DNA from: Lingula anatina
Taxonomy: Eukaryota; Brachiopoda; Lingulata; Lingulida; Lingulidae
Length of the DNA stretch: 55,419 bases
Assembly: GCF_001039355.2 (NCBI RefSeq)
Contig: NW_019774681.1
Location: forward strand, 352,623-408,041
Direction: 5' to 3'
In this document: positions 22,160 through 34,376 of the stretch, piece by piece
Layout of the letters: each line of letters begins with the position of its first letter
Numbering within the stretch: position 1 is the first letter of the stretch
Made by a program: the position numbers and the translations under genes
The notes under the pieces: generated by a model
The model's input: only the letters and a program-made list of their open reading frames with translations
Databases searched by the model: none
Told to the model about the DNA's origin: nothing

Positions 22160-25100
22160 GGGGTGCACTAATTCAACATCACTTCAGGCTTATCTAATAA
22201 ACAGAAGGAAATAATCCCACATGTAATTCACTCCGTTAAACATGATTTGTCGGGCTGCCAGGTGGGCAGAACACGATTTAACAATACAATCAAATCATCA
22301 AGTGATTGAATATTGAGTCGTAATTATATCTCTTTACTAGGGCTTCGTGATTTGCCAATCTGATGAATACATTAGTTTACACATACGTGTAATCCCTATG
22401 TCAGTAATGTCTCCGTCTTTCAACTCCCGAAGCCATATCTGTGAGATTGATTTAGAAGTTCAACCTCAGGCTGCTCACTTCACAAAGACGATCGATTCAG
22501 GCTGTGGACTCGCAATATCAACGATAGTCTTATCATATCCCATTTAATTATCAATACCTACGTTTCTGATACCAGCGGGTACATACCAGCACAGCCTACG
22601 AGCACAAAATGCTCCAATTAAGGTAACGTAAAAATGAACAACACTAGAACGCCATAAAACTACCATCACAGTGTATCAGGTAAATCACATACCGTACATA
22701 TTACACCTTAAATAATGTAGCGTGATTCCCTGCTTCGCGCACACCGAGTAACCGGGGTCCCACACTGCTGCCCGAACAAAGACATCTGAGCTAATATAAT
22801 CTTAAAGAGCAGTCTCCCGTTTACCGGCAGTAAATTTACCTTATGCTGGCCTTGAGAAATTGATCTGTGTTCAGGATCGATTATCTCTCTTTTAGTAGGG
22901 TGAACAATATTGAAACTTTCTCCTGTTAAATTGCTGGTAGATCGTCCGAGTAAACAAAACCTGTGTGATTCGTGCCTTCGTGCACCGAGCATCTGTTTGG
23001 TTATATCATTTGTTAAGCAGGCACGCGCGCCGGGCCTTTGCATAAGAATAGACCTAGGTTGATAATCCTCTCACCGGGCCGCGCGTGACGTCAGGGTGTT
23101 CTCCACACATAGTGGAAACAACCTTAGAACTATATATATTTGGACTCAAAATGTCCGGACCCTACTGGGGGGATTCATGATAAATAATGTTTTATGTACT
23201 CATATCTCCTTGTATTTGATTCATTTTTTTTAATCCGCGAAAAATTGAAGTTGTCTTACTCGATTCGTTGATATAAGGGAGAGTGAAAAGGTTCTTAACG
23301 GTATACTGCGAGTCAAATGGATTTTTATCCTTAATTTACCTTTATCATAGATTATCACTTGAGGTGAACGAAAGGTTGTAACTCGAGCATACCATGTACA
23401 AGTGCACCTGTAGTACTTCATTGGCAAGAGATCAGTTTATTGCATGTATAAATGCATCGCATGAAACCACGCTTTATTTTACACTTATTTCATGTGATTT
23501 TGTGCGCGTGTGCGCGCGCGGGTTGAGGAGGAGCGGAGACATATCTCTAAGGCTCATGGTTTACCATTCTCGTCCGTCTCACTTCCTCTTATTTGTCTTA
23601 GCTTGGATAAGCAAAATTAACAAGCATGACCTCAAGGTGTAGTTAGTTAATGACTGTTTGATTAAAATTTGCAGTCATTATTTCAACTGTTGCAAAAAGC
23701 GACAATACGGGCCTGATAAATATCTTGATTGTATTAAATGCCCCTGTTTATTTTGTAATATTTATAAAGTAATAAGTCACACAATACGTGCTTAACATCA
23801 TACAAAGCGAAACCAGATCAACGCGAAGTGGCATGAGTAATCTTAACAGTGAACGCTGCTGTGGAATTTTTAACGCAGGTTGTGAATAGCGCCTTGTCTC
23901 TTCGCATTTTGATGCGAATGAGTAATTCGAACAGTTGCCATACTAAACTTGGTTCAGACTTGGTATGATCCCACTTCAATTGCCAAAATCACTTTACAGG
24001 TAGGAAGATTTCTTTTGAACCACGTCGCAGACATTAAAATGTTTTTGAGCTCAGAAATTCGACTGCATATCTATTCCCCAGCTTATCTAAAAATTCCTGG
24101 AAACTGAATGCCAGATTGCCTGGAAAATTGCGACTTCTCTTATTAGATGGATGAAACACCAGTTATAGGTCACAGAAGGACATTGTCTCTTGGAGAATAA
24201 TACATGTTGGAACATCAGTGAAGCTGTTGTAGTATTGTTTACTTGGAATCTTCTAGATCTTTATCATTTTAAGGTATCCTATCTAGACTTTTCTGACCAA
24301 ATCGAATTTTCTTCGAAAAGAAAAGCAGATATCTCTCACTCACGAATCATTGCTTGGCTCTCTCGGCACTTACATTTGGTGTTTTATGCCATATTAAATT
24401 TAACAATTATGTTTAAAATCACTGGCCAGTTACTCGGGCTGCTTTGTCTTCCTGTCCATTTCACATGGAAATATTGACATCAGGTACATGTACGTTTATT
24501 TGACTTATTTGAGGGGCTTCCTCGCCTTTAAGGTCTGAATTGGGGGGGGGTAGCTTTGTGAGATATGCAGACATAAAGCATGTGATTTTGAGACAATTTC
24601 CAACGAGGACAATATACATTTAATCAATCTCCTCGTCGTTTGTTTACTGTCAGTATCATATGGAGTAGGCGGCAATGGTGGTTCACGTAGTTGGGGTGGT
24701 CGGTGCGGAGGTGGACATAGAAATGCACAACACCATTGTTGTAGTGGGAGTCAAAAAATATTATCTTTTCTATCTCTTATCCTTTCACACTATACTATTA
24801 TTACTTTATTCAATTATACTAATGCTGGGCTTCTGAAGCCTCAACCGTGGCTTCGTCTGTTGAGAGGATAATTAATTAATCACGGTTGTCCCCTCGCACA
24901 TAAAATTCATCGATTGGAATATTACATCTATTGATGTTATTTAAAGGTTGATAAAAGAATCACTTTAATTTCAATGTGGAAAGCCACCGATAGTGTTTAA
25001 ATGATGACTTGAAATGTCGCAAGGAAAAAAGTAAACATGTCGTCGCACTAGACAGATTGATCACTTTGCATATCTTTGTCTGACTTAAGTTTATGTAGGC

Positions 25101-28100
25101 CGATATGTCATGGCAATTTTCCTTTTCTAAGCCCGCAAAAAATAAAAGATAATTTTTCTCAGTTTTGTTCAAAATTTTTTCCAAAGAGACTGATTTTGTA
25201 TTCGCAGTCATGCAAATGGGTAAATGATGACAAAATGTAACAAAATAGCTGTCAATGGTGGGAGTTTATCTTTTTTTTTTTTTTTTTTTTTGCATGATGT
25301 AAAACACTGTTTAGTCACGGTTTGCGACTCGCTTAAGGAAGAAAGAATGGTATGGTTGCTCAGACTTCCCTGTGTATATTTACATTTCAAGATTAATGGA
25401 ACACCTGTTCGGCACTTCCAATATCTCAGAGTAAACCCAAACACACTACGCAACATTGATGCACCTGCAGAGGACGTAATCGTGCATCGAATTACACTTT
25501 TCCTTTTTTCCGATTCTCTAGTCTGTTTCCAGTTCCCTTTGTTTAGTGAGATCGGATATGAAATGTGCGACGACAATCTTTTCACTGTGAGCTCAATGAT
25601 TAAAATGACAAGGTCACGACCCCACTGACGACCCCTGTATTCACCGGGTGTCATTTAAAGCACTATATAGCTAGCGTGAAAAGAATACACTAGCTGTAAA
25701 TTAGCGTACAGGTGCGGTGTATGACCGGGGTATTATTTACAATATGCTGAGTTATAACAGCGGCGCTTAAGGTTCGAGGCCCGAGAATGGATTATCATGG
25801 TGTTATCCAGTTGCCGGCCCACTTCTTTTTGACAATAGACTTTCGTTATCAATTTAATCCGGAGTGTACAGGTGTCATACACATAACTACGATGCAACTA
25901 TAAGACACAATGCTTAGGCCTACGTGCAGGCGCCGAGGACAATCCCTTTAGACAAACATCGTCTTCTTTTTATTGATGAATTATAATTACATTTAACAGA
26001 CTACATCTCGGTGGTAGTCTATAATTTACTCTCTTCTCTGGTGTAGCCGTGAAATTACTGAACCCTTGCACGGCGATGATTTATTTTTTTCTTTCGTGCA
26101 ATAAGCTTACCATGTGGGATTCAGTAAAGAGGAAGAGCTGTTTTAAAACAACTGTGACCCAGGTCCTAACCCGGGAATGTCCCAGGTATTTCAAGATTTC
26201 ATGTAAGATATGACGACTAATACCACTTATTAGGACAATTACCCGATTCCAAAGGGGAGCCAAACTTATCTGAAATTGGGACAGAAACACTAAGGACAAG
26301 ACACCGACAGACATTACAAAAGACATGCGGGGACAATCGCTAGACAAAAAAGAAATTGAAGAATCCATTTGGAAGTGATTATGATTAATGGTTTCAGAAC
26401 CACTTCAGCCTGTTGAACTTTTCCCACTCGACAATCATTGATTTCTCCACTAATAAACTAAGAGAAGTCTCGGCGAGCTGCCTCCGATGGGTACTTTTCA
26501 TGATGAAGGCATCAGAAAATTTTTCTCGCATTTGATAATATAACAGACATCCTAACTTCCACCCACCCGCTCCGCGCACTCCATACATCGCCCACTTCCA
26601 TCTTACTACCGAGAGAAGCAATTAAACTAATGATATGTGTACAGCTTGAAGGGCATTTGAACTTAATGTCGATATGTGCACGTCTAACAGACTGCACCTG
26701 TCCTTCTTCCCGCTCCTGTTGACTAAGAATAATATAGTACTATAATTACCTCACCTTGATGTAATCTGCAATACACCATCCGCTGTGGGATCAAACATTA
26801 ACTGCTTCGGACATCTTTGATCAGTATATAATGTTCATATATTTTTGGACTCTAAATGTCGTTATGTAGTTGAAAGAATAAACAAACATTGAGTAAATTT
26901 GAAAAAAAGATATTTATAAGCATGGTGTCCACGGCAGTGTTGGATAGTCAGACCAAGGAATTTTATCGGACCCATCATTTAAAGAATAAAAAATAAGAAA
27001 CTTTAATCTTGGGGATTTTTTTTTTTACGTATACCATCCCTGTGACTGCCAGAGAATATGTCCCTAAACTTCCCATTAACCAGATAAGATTAAGAAGTGG
27101 CTTTTTTTTTTTTTTTTTTTTTTTTTTTGGGGGGGGGGGTGAAAAATTTTAAAGGGTTTCGCCCCCCCCCCCCCCCCCCCCCCAATCTGGCGGTCCCTTT
27201 AAATGACTGCAACTGTCATGTCTACCAAGATTTAAGCAGCAGTTCGTGAAATCTGAGAAAGACATTTTGTTTTCCCAATGTCTTTTTTACCTTTTATCTA
27301 CAGACCTACAAACCCTGAAATACTGCATAAAAACAATTTCGTCCGAATGTAACTAAGTAACGCAAAGTCTATCTATCTAAAAAATTAACTGATCCAAAAT
27401 GTGTATGCTGTTTTATTAAGTGTATTCTTTTGAGCAGGTGTAATAAATATTTGGCTTGAAAAGGTGTAAATTGCTTCTGGGATATTGATATCAGCTACTT
27501 GAACAGGAGCATAATACAAAGGAATTTCATGAACTGCCATCTTGAATAAACAGTAAATTATGCACAAAATCTATATCTGGTGAAGGATGACCCATCTACA
27601 ATATTTGTACTTGATGAATACACCGATTAAGCCTAATAATTCATACTCTCGTGCCATTTCCTTTCCCGCTGATGCTTAATGATGAAAACTGTTTTCACTT
27701 AGGAGGGTCCCTCCCTGCTTGATTCCCGATCACCTGTTAGCGATATCCACGTTGATTAGATACAAGGTCTTACCTGTCTGGCAATTGTACAACATCCTGC
27801 GCTCTCCGTTTGCTTTATGAGATATCGACTGGATTCAAGCACGGTTACATTAACTGTCTTTTGTTAAATGCCCCAGTCTGTCAATAACGGCTTATGCTAT
27901 CGTCTGATAATCTCTATCGATCGTCTGACAAGAAATCGTTAGGATAAACTCACCAGTTCAATCTGGGCGCTTTCACTTGCACGTCTTTTGTTTCTCTAAT
28001 TATCGGATTATGCCTTGTCGTATCGCAGGGCCAGTTTATTTTCGTGCGCTCAACGCCAAGGGCTGAACTGAAGTGAATGTGTATTTGATATGGTAATGGT

Positions 28101-28988
28101 GAATGCGCCGCGTCATGCTACTTAAGTATTATTATCATGTTAATGTACTCTATAAATTCACCAGAAGAGCGACAGTGAATCTCTTTGGGCACAGTCTGCT
28201 TAACGTGTATTAACAACTACTTGTTGCAGACCCGGGGAAAAGCCTCCAGGCTGAGATACTTATACTGCAAACCATGCTGTACGCTTCACACCTAGCCTAC
28301 TCTTAGGTTTTATTATATAGGAAAAAGTCCACAGCCTACAAAAATCTGTGGAAACTCAGTGAATACAAATAAATTGTGAGAATGAATAACTGCGACTTTA
28401 TTTGTTTTCCTTTTCTTTTGATGTATTAGAAGCTGCAGTTCTGTACATGCATCGTGAGTCACTTGTAAAATCTGTGAGAATTTTATCCATGATGTTCTTT
28501 TGTCACGAAAAAGGAAAAAAAGAAGCCCTGGAACCATTTCAGCCCCACCGAGCATGTGGTTTTCTAAAGCGAGAGATCTTGTTAGTATTGTAGAACTTTT
28601 CCATGAGGTTTTCATGTATATTTTGTGTTACGATAAGGAGAATGCTAAATTATGAAACTTCTGGTAATATGCATAATGGAATGCTTACGGTTTTGTAGCT
28701 ACAGGGTCAGTCAGCGCAGATGTTATATTATGAGCTCGACATGATTTGACATGAATGCACTTAGGCGAAAAACGCATTAATTCACATGTTATTAACATGC
28801 ATGTATGTACGGTATGTAGTCTAGTGTACATGTGCAAGGTAATTAGGCATATATTTGACAATACATGACCAATTTGCATTATATATATATATATAAAAAA
28901 AACATTCCGACTTATCGAAATATAGAGGTAGTTTGCTATTCAAACATCACACATTAACATCCGGGATTTCTCTCTCTCTCTCTCTCCA

Positions 28989-29034
<46 letters not shown>

Positions 29035-31533
29035 TGCGCGTGTGTGTGTGTGTTTGTGCGCGTGTGTGTATGTGTGTGAGGCAGAGTGAGGGAGAGGTTT
29101 CATAAATCGCTGATTAATGACATAAAAAGTCCAAAATACAACAGCTAATAAACCGTGATATAGAAGCACTGCAGATCGAACATGATATTCATTGATTCGT
29201 CAAGAATTGAGCTTCTCTGGTTAATTAAGAACGCGAGGTGTTTATTAGCGTTGCCGCCCTGGATTCAGTAATCAAAATACAGGGTAAAAAGAGTAACCAT
29301 CGATTTTATTGGGAAGGCCCCAATTAACATTGTTCCGCTGCTGTGACCGGAGGACTTCAGATACCCATGCCTCCTATCCTAGATATCAGTTTAATTGCTC
29401 TCTAAAAAGGATGGAGTGCCTTTTCCTTTTTTTTTTTTTTTTTTTTTTTTTTTTGTAGGAACAGAATGTGACCGGCCCGTTTATTATTTTTTTAATTCTC
29501 TATATTTTCATTCTGCATAGTGGCTAATTAACGTGTCGAAAATATCCAACTTAAGATTTGAATCCAAACACCTCAAATTTGGTCTCAGAGCCCATTGGAA
29601 AAATGTCCTCTGTACCTAACATGCCGATGACGTAGGGCATCTTATATGCTGGAAAAGAAGAGTCACCGTCAAAGGTCTGAAGCCGAGAATAAAGTGCAAG
29701 GATCCCTACGTATTAGCGTCCTAGGGGGAAAACCAACGGTTTTGTACAGCTCGCATTGCTTTTTCTCATTACACTACATGATGTTTTTAATGGGCCATTA
29801 CACAACATTTCCCCCTACATAGAATCTTTTATCCTCCGTAAAATGTTTCGTGGCTTTTACTCCTACATGTACCAATAGTATTCGAGACAATAAAGGTTGT
29901 AGAGTGTTTGTTTATATTCTCTCTCTTTTCCTTTAGATAAGAAGAGATGAAAAATACTGAATGTACTAAAATTCATATATGTATTTTCGATTGGGGGAGG
30001 GCGGTACTGTGGAATGGTAATCGTGTGTAATGGGTCCAAGGCCTACTATAACATAAGTATGTGTACGTAGTTGGTGTATCTATTATTCACATTTGGTCCA
30101 AATGTGGCGCTTTTGGGTCAATTTCCCCTCTCACGTAAGTCATGAGAAATAAAACAATTCTTGTGTTGCGGAGGAGCCTGCGTAAGACCAGTATCTTATT
30201 CAGAGGAAATGAATCTCTTACTCACTTTCCACTACAATAACTGCTGGGTGTAAGTACTTGCCTGCTGGATAATCTGTCGTGGGTTGACTTCTCGTGAGAA
30301 GTCGTCTTTAATAAATAAGGTTGAAAAGAGGCCACCACGCCTCCATTAATACTACGCATTTGATGGGTTTGGTGTTTTACTATTAATTTCTCTAGAAGCA
30401 AGTTTCAACGCCCCGCACACACTCGGTGATCTATTCCGTTTGTAAGTCCATCCATGAGTACTTCAGATCAACTCTATAATTCCATGACAAACTGACGTGC
30501 GCTGGAATCAAACAACTTGCCACATTCAGTTTCTTAGAGCACTAGATCAAACACGGTTATTGCCACACACAAATAAAAAATATTACTTTTCCTGGAAATA
30601 TATTGGAGGGTAACAGAACGGATGCTTTAAGTTGGCTTTCCAGGAAATAACATGCTGTTAATAAGTCACCACAATTCTCAGTAACCTCAACTGATGCAAT
30701 TTACCGTAAAGTCTATAGGCCTACCCAACGAAGGCGATCCACGAGGGGATCGAATTCACCTAGAAAACTTAATTATTTTTTTTATTAATTTCATTCATAG
30801 TGCAACCGGATAGATGGGACTACACTGAATGTTTTGCTTCAAAAATAAAAGAACGAGACTAAGGGGAGATATAGTATAAGGCTGCTAAAATCATTTCGAC
30901 GATCCTTTCTTACTTTCGTGCCACCAACTCCACCCTCACCAATTTATACAAAATGAAGAGGTATCTTTGGCTACACCGGTGTCCACTACCCTGTATATGC
31001 ACAATTACCTTTGAAATATGCAGGGCGGAGTGGTACAGGTCAGCCGACAGGTAGACATAAGCGATTGATTTTTCTATTGGCTACCAAAGCTGATTATATG
31101 GTGGCGACATCTTTTGCATGGAATTCAAAATTCGAGAAAATGCTGTCCGATGGGATACATGTTGCATGTGAGACTCAGCAATAAAAGATGGTACGGTACG
31201 GATGGTAGGCCTATACAACTAAGCGAACATTTTCTATCTCAACTTCAACGCAATGACGAAGTCCTAGTGTTTAACAGCACCAGGAGAACGATTTAATCGG
31301 GCACAGGCATCCTGTGTCTTTTTACTGTCTACCTGAGTACGGCATTTCAGTCTGGATACATGTTTGTCAACGGGTTTTGGTCAAGTGTTAGACTACAACT
31401 TTGTGTGTGTGTGTGTGTGGTGGGGGGGGGGGGGGGGGGAGCGACGGGGCGGGCTGAGCGGGGGAAGCAGATTTTAGTGTAATCGACATACTTATACAAT
31501 AAAACAGATTGTAGGCTACTCAGCGTGTATAGT
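22160..31533. other. Large non-coding region upstream of the SERTA gene
   Basis: About 9.4 kb with no exon supported by domain or splice evidence. It should contain the SERTA promoter and 5' exon. Motifs seen are a CRE (TGACGTCA, about 23086) beside GC-rich sequence (22980-23100), and strong minus-strand donors such as CAG|GTAAGA near 27770 and CTG|GTGAGT near 27955. Homopolymers include T near 25270, T/G/C near 27103-27183 and T near 29429-29454; a (GT)n tract covers about 28991-29078. Stretches near 27640-28100 and 29200-29400 are of balanced composition and look non-repetitive, so enhancer content is possible. Confidence 0.5.
28971..29078. repeat. (TC)n-(GT)n compound microsatellite
   Basis: Short TC repeats followed by interrupted GT repeats with GCGC interruptions. 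It accounts for the apparent Thr-His frame on the minus strand. Confidence 0.93.
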
Positions 31534-32330
31534 AGGGGAGACCGGGGCTAGTTGGACCCCGATTAAGTTGCCCCCCCGTCAATTTATGACAAAGTAACTA
31601 CGAGGTAAAAAAATTGGCCACATACTCTTGTAAAGTGACCGTAGCCTACAATGCTAAGGAAGTGTCGGACGTTAAAAAGTTTTACTTAAGCGGTGAGTCG
31701 AAATAAAGTATTTTTGCACCTAAAAGTGATTTTGTTAAAGAGATTTAAAAATCTATTTCATAGGCTTTTGATCGAATATAATATATGTATAGGGCATCAA
31801 ACTGAAGCTCATTGTTTCAAGTTTCACAGAGACGTATCATCGTTGCTCATTCTAGCACCATAAATGGCTGCCATCCTTTAAAATAAAAAGTGTGCACCCG
31901 GGGCTAGTTGGCCCCCTTGACTCGGGGCAAGTTGGACCCTCATATTACCCACAAACCTTTGCGCGCAACACAGCTAGAGACCATTGTTGAAACAAACTCA
32001 ATGGTTTAAAACTGAATATGTAACTNNNNNNNNNNNNNNNNNNNNNNNNNNNNNNNNNNNNNNNNNNNNNNNNNNNNNNNNNNNNNNNNNNNNNNNNNNN
32101 NNNNNNNNNNNNNNNNNNNNNNNNNNNNNNNNNNNNNCCCCCCCGACGTCAACTGCGTTTTTTGTCAAATTGTGAGCCATCTGGCATTATATTTGAAAAA
32201 TAATGACGTTGCATACGTAGCTTAGTTCATGGGGCTTACTTTGAAACCGGTTTTGTTACTCTAACTCATTCCTAGTTGGCTCTACAAAACCAAAAGTGTC
32301 TAACTGGGCCAACTAGCCCCGGTCTCCCCT
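31534..32330. mobile_element. DNA transposon with AGGGGAGACCGGGGC terminal inverted repeats, containing a gap
   Basis: Begins AGGGGAGACCGGGGCTAGTT (31534) and ends AACTAGCCCCGGTCTCCCCT (32330), which are reverse complements. Further copies of the GGGGCTAGTTGG/GGGGCAAGTTGG word lie inside at about 31895-31945. A run of 112 Ns (32026-32137) hides the middle. No coding sequence is visible in the remaining roughly 690 bp. A target-site duplication is not clear. It is likely a non-autonomous element with subterminal repeats. Confidence 0.7.
32026..32137. other. Assembly gap (112 N)
   Basis: Unknown bases inside the terminal-repeat element. Reading frames crossing it are meaningless. Confidence 0.99.
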
Positions 32331-33196
32331 AAACTAGCTATTCTTGTGTGAATGTATTAAAATTTTAAACGCACGTTTAATATTTTCTCGTCCAAAATAA
32401 TAAAAAAACTTTTAAACAAATAATAGGGATCATCCCATTAAAACCACACTGTTTATATCTGTATGTAAGTAAAACGGCTCCCTCCACAGGCTTCGTACGA
32501 TAGGAAATGGCAGTGACAGGGTGATTAAAACCTGTGATCCACCAGTCCTAATTAAAACCAAACGGGCGTGTTGTAATCAACCGCCCAGGAAACGCTGTCT
32601 ACACATTAAAACTAGAAATGATATCATTTTAAAATAAAGTTTTAAAATAACCAGTAACAATGTCACTTGTGAATGTCATCGACATGGAACGTACGCATTC
32701 CTTCTGGTAGATAGACCTATATGGGCCTACATGTATATCCCCATGGGTAGAAATGGTCTTCAAATACATTTTTAAGTCTAATAAACGACGGCTTACATCG
32801 ATATCGAGTGAGATGTAATAACCTATATTGATGTATATAAATAGCATTTTGCGAATTGTCTACGTATCCGTCTCTAGGCAAAGAATCTAAGGATATTTCA
32901 TGAAATGCAATCTTGAGCGAATTAAACGTTTTCACTCCATAAAGTGTCCTTAGCAACGCTTATGGAGTGACAGGTATAATGAAAACAGCTCAAGTTCTGC
33001 CCAACAAAAAAGTATCTCCGTCAAAACAAGAAGCCGTTCTGTTGAGAGTTGCAGGATCTACATGCATGTAGGCTACGTAATTTCGATGTTGTTTAATTGA
33101 TATAAAGAGTTTCCTATCTCCATTTCAAATTAATTTCAAGGAGAAGGAAGTCCGGATTCATCTGGAACCAAAGGATAGTCATTAGAAGTTGATGCG

Positions 33197-33469
33197 CAGG
33201 GGCGGATCCAGAATTTTTTGAAGGGAGGGGGGGGGGGGGCCGGTTTTTTAGGGATTGACAGGCCTTGGATTGCGAGGCCGACCCTCACCCCCTAGGCGTC
33301 CGGTTCGGGGCAAGCTCGAGGGCACCGAAAATAATTGGTGTTTTGGAGGGCAAATGGCGCCATTGGGCACGGTTTAGAACTATGATTCAGCGTTTTTTGG
33401 TGAGTTTTTAAATCAGAAATCAGGACCCCCCGCACCCCCCTGTCAAAGCCATAGGCTAATGCGCCACTG
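33197..33469. mobile_element. MITE with CAGGGGCGG ends, in copy A
   Basis: Starts CAGGGGCGGATCCAG and ends GCGCCACTG, with ATGCG repeated on both flanks (33192-33196 and 33470-33474). The copy at 37483-37776 preserves the right end better (ATCCGCCACTG). The ends and G/C-rich interior resemble common hAT-type non-autonomous elements. It is present in both duplicated copies, so it predates their divergence. Confidence 0.65.
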
Positions 33470-34286
33470 ATGCGCATATCGTACTGCATGGGCACATGAA
33501 AACCTGCAAAACCACGGATGTTTAGTAAACCTTATACATAGACTTTGGTGCTATTCATCTATGTATTTTTTTATTATTATCATCATTATTATTATTGTTG
33601 CTTTTACTTTATCTCTGTACATTTTCACCAGCTCAGTCTGGTGCAGAAAGTATGAATATTTAGCATATATAGGCCTATATATATAAACAGTGCCTAAATC
33701 ACAGCTAGATGGCCTATAAACATAGCGTAAACACCAATTTTTTATTGGTCAGTCTTTGTCGACGAGATGTTTCTCTTTGGATCTGTCGTCTCCGAATGCT
33801 GAAGAGAGAGAGAGAGAGAGAGATACGGGGCGGATTCCACAATTTTGCAATCAACTTCACGATATCCCTAAGATAGGCCTATAAGACCATATTAGGAGAG
33901 TTGTGGAGGAAAGGAAGCGAATGAAGTTATCCGCGGCATGTGTTTGGCACTGATTTAGCAGCAATTGGAAATATTATTTCTTTTTGTTGAAGGCGAACGT
34001 TTTGATACGACAAGATAGGCCTAAATGTAGGAGTTTAGAGATGGGAGTCCTGCCACTGGGTCTTTCTCATTTGGTCTTGTTAAATATTTGTTGTGTTTGC
34101 TCAAAAACAATTCTTGTATTTTAGCTCAAAGTTGATATAAATATATAAACATAGACTATTAAAATAAATTTAGGTCTAAGATATTTTATATGTTCAGTTT
34201 TCCAGTAACAATTTACTCTTTCTTCCCAAACTGCGTATGATATCAAGCAGGTGCCCGGATGCTAAATCATATGACCCGATGACCTT

Positions 34287-34376
34287 TGACGTCATTTGCG
34301 CTGTTACGAGGGAAAATGGCAACGAAGTGTTCGCCCAGCGGGACTGAACAGGCTGTTGGCACCAGATCGGAGCGAT
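34287..34376 (+). promoter_or_regulatory. Candidate CRE promoter and 5' leader exon (copy A), possibly of BAHD1
   Basis: A perfect CRE (TGACGTCA, 34287-34294) precedes a GGGAAAATGGC word that resembles a start-site YY1 motif. A short frame opens at ATG 34316 and reaches a GTGAGT donor at 34377. Splicing to the BAHD1 acceptor at 44726 would close that frame with TAA after 20 codons, making it a short upstream ORF in the leader rather than a protein N-terminus. It is nearly unchanged in copy B (38828-38917). The link to BAHD1 rests only on strand, donor and position. Confidence 0.3.

Noticed and set aside
22708-23043. 111-residue minus-strand frame upstream of the SERTA gene
   Set aside because: No domain and no matching splice phase into the coding exon; more likely promoter or 5' leader sequence.
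25208-25654. 148-residue minus-strand frame overlapping a 134-residue plus-strand frame
   Set aside because: No recognisable domain, a poly-Lys stretch encoded by a T run, and both strands open over the same bases, as expected by chance.
28402-28593. 63-residue plus-strand frame in the SERTA upstream region
   Set aside because: No domain similarity and no flanking splice signals in phase; length is within chance expectation for AT-rich DNA.
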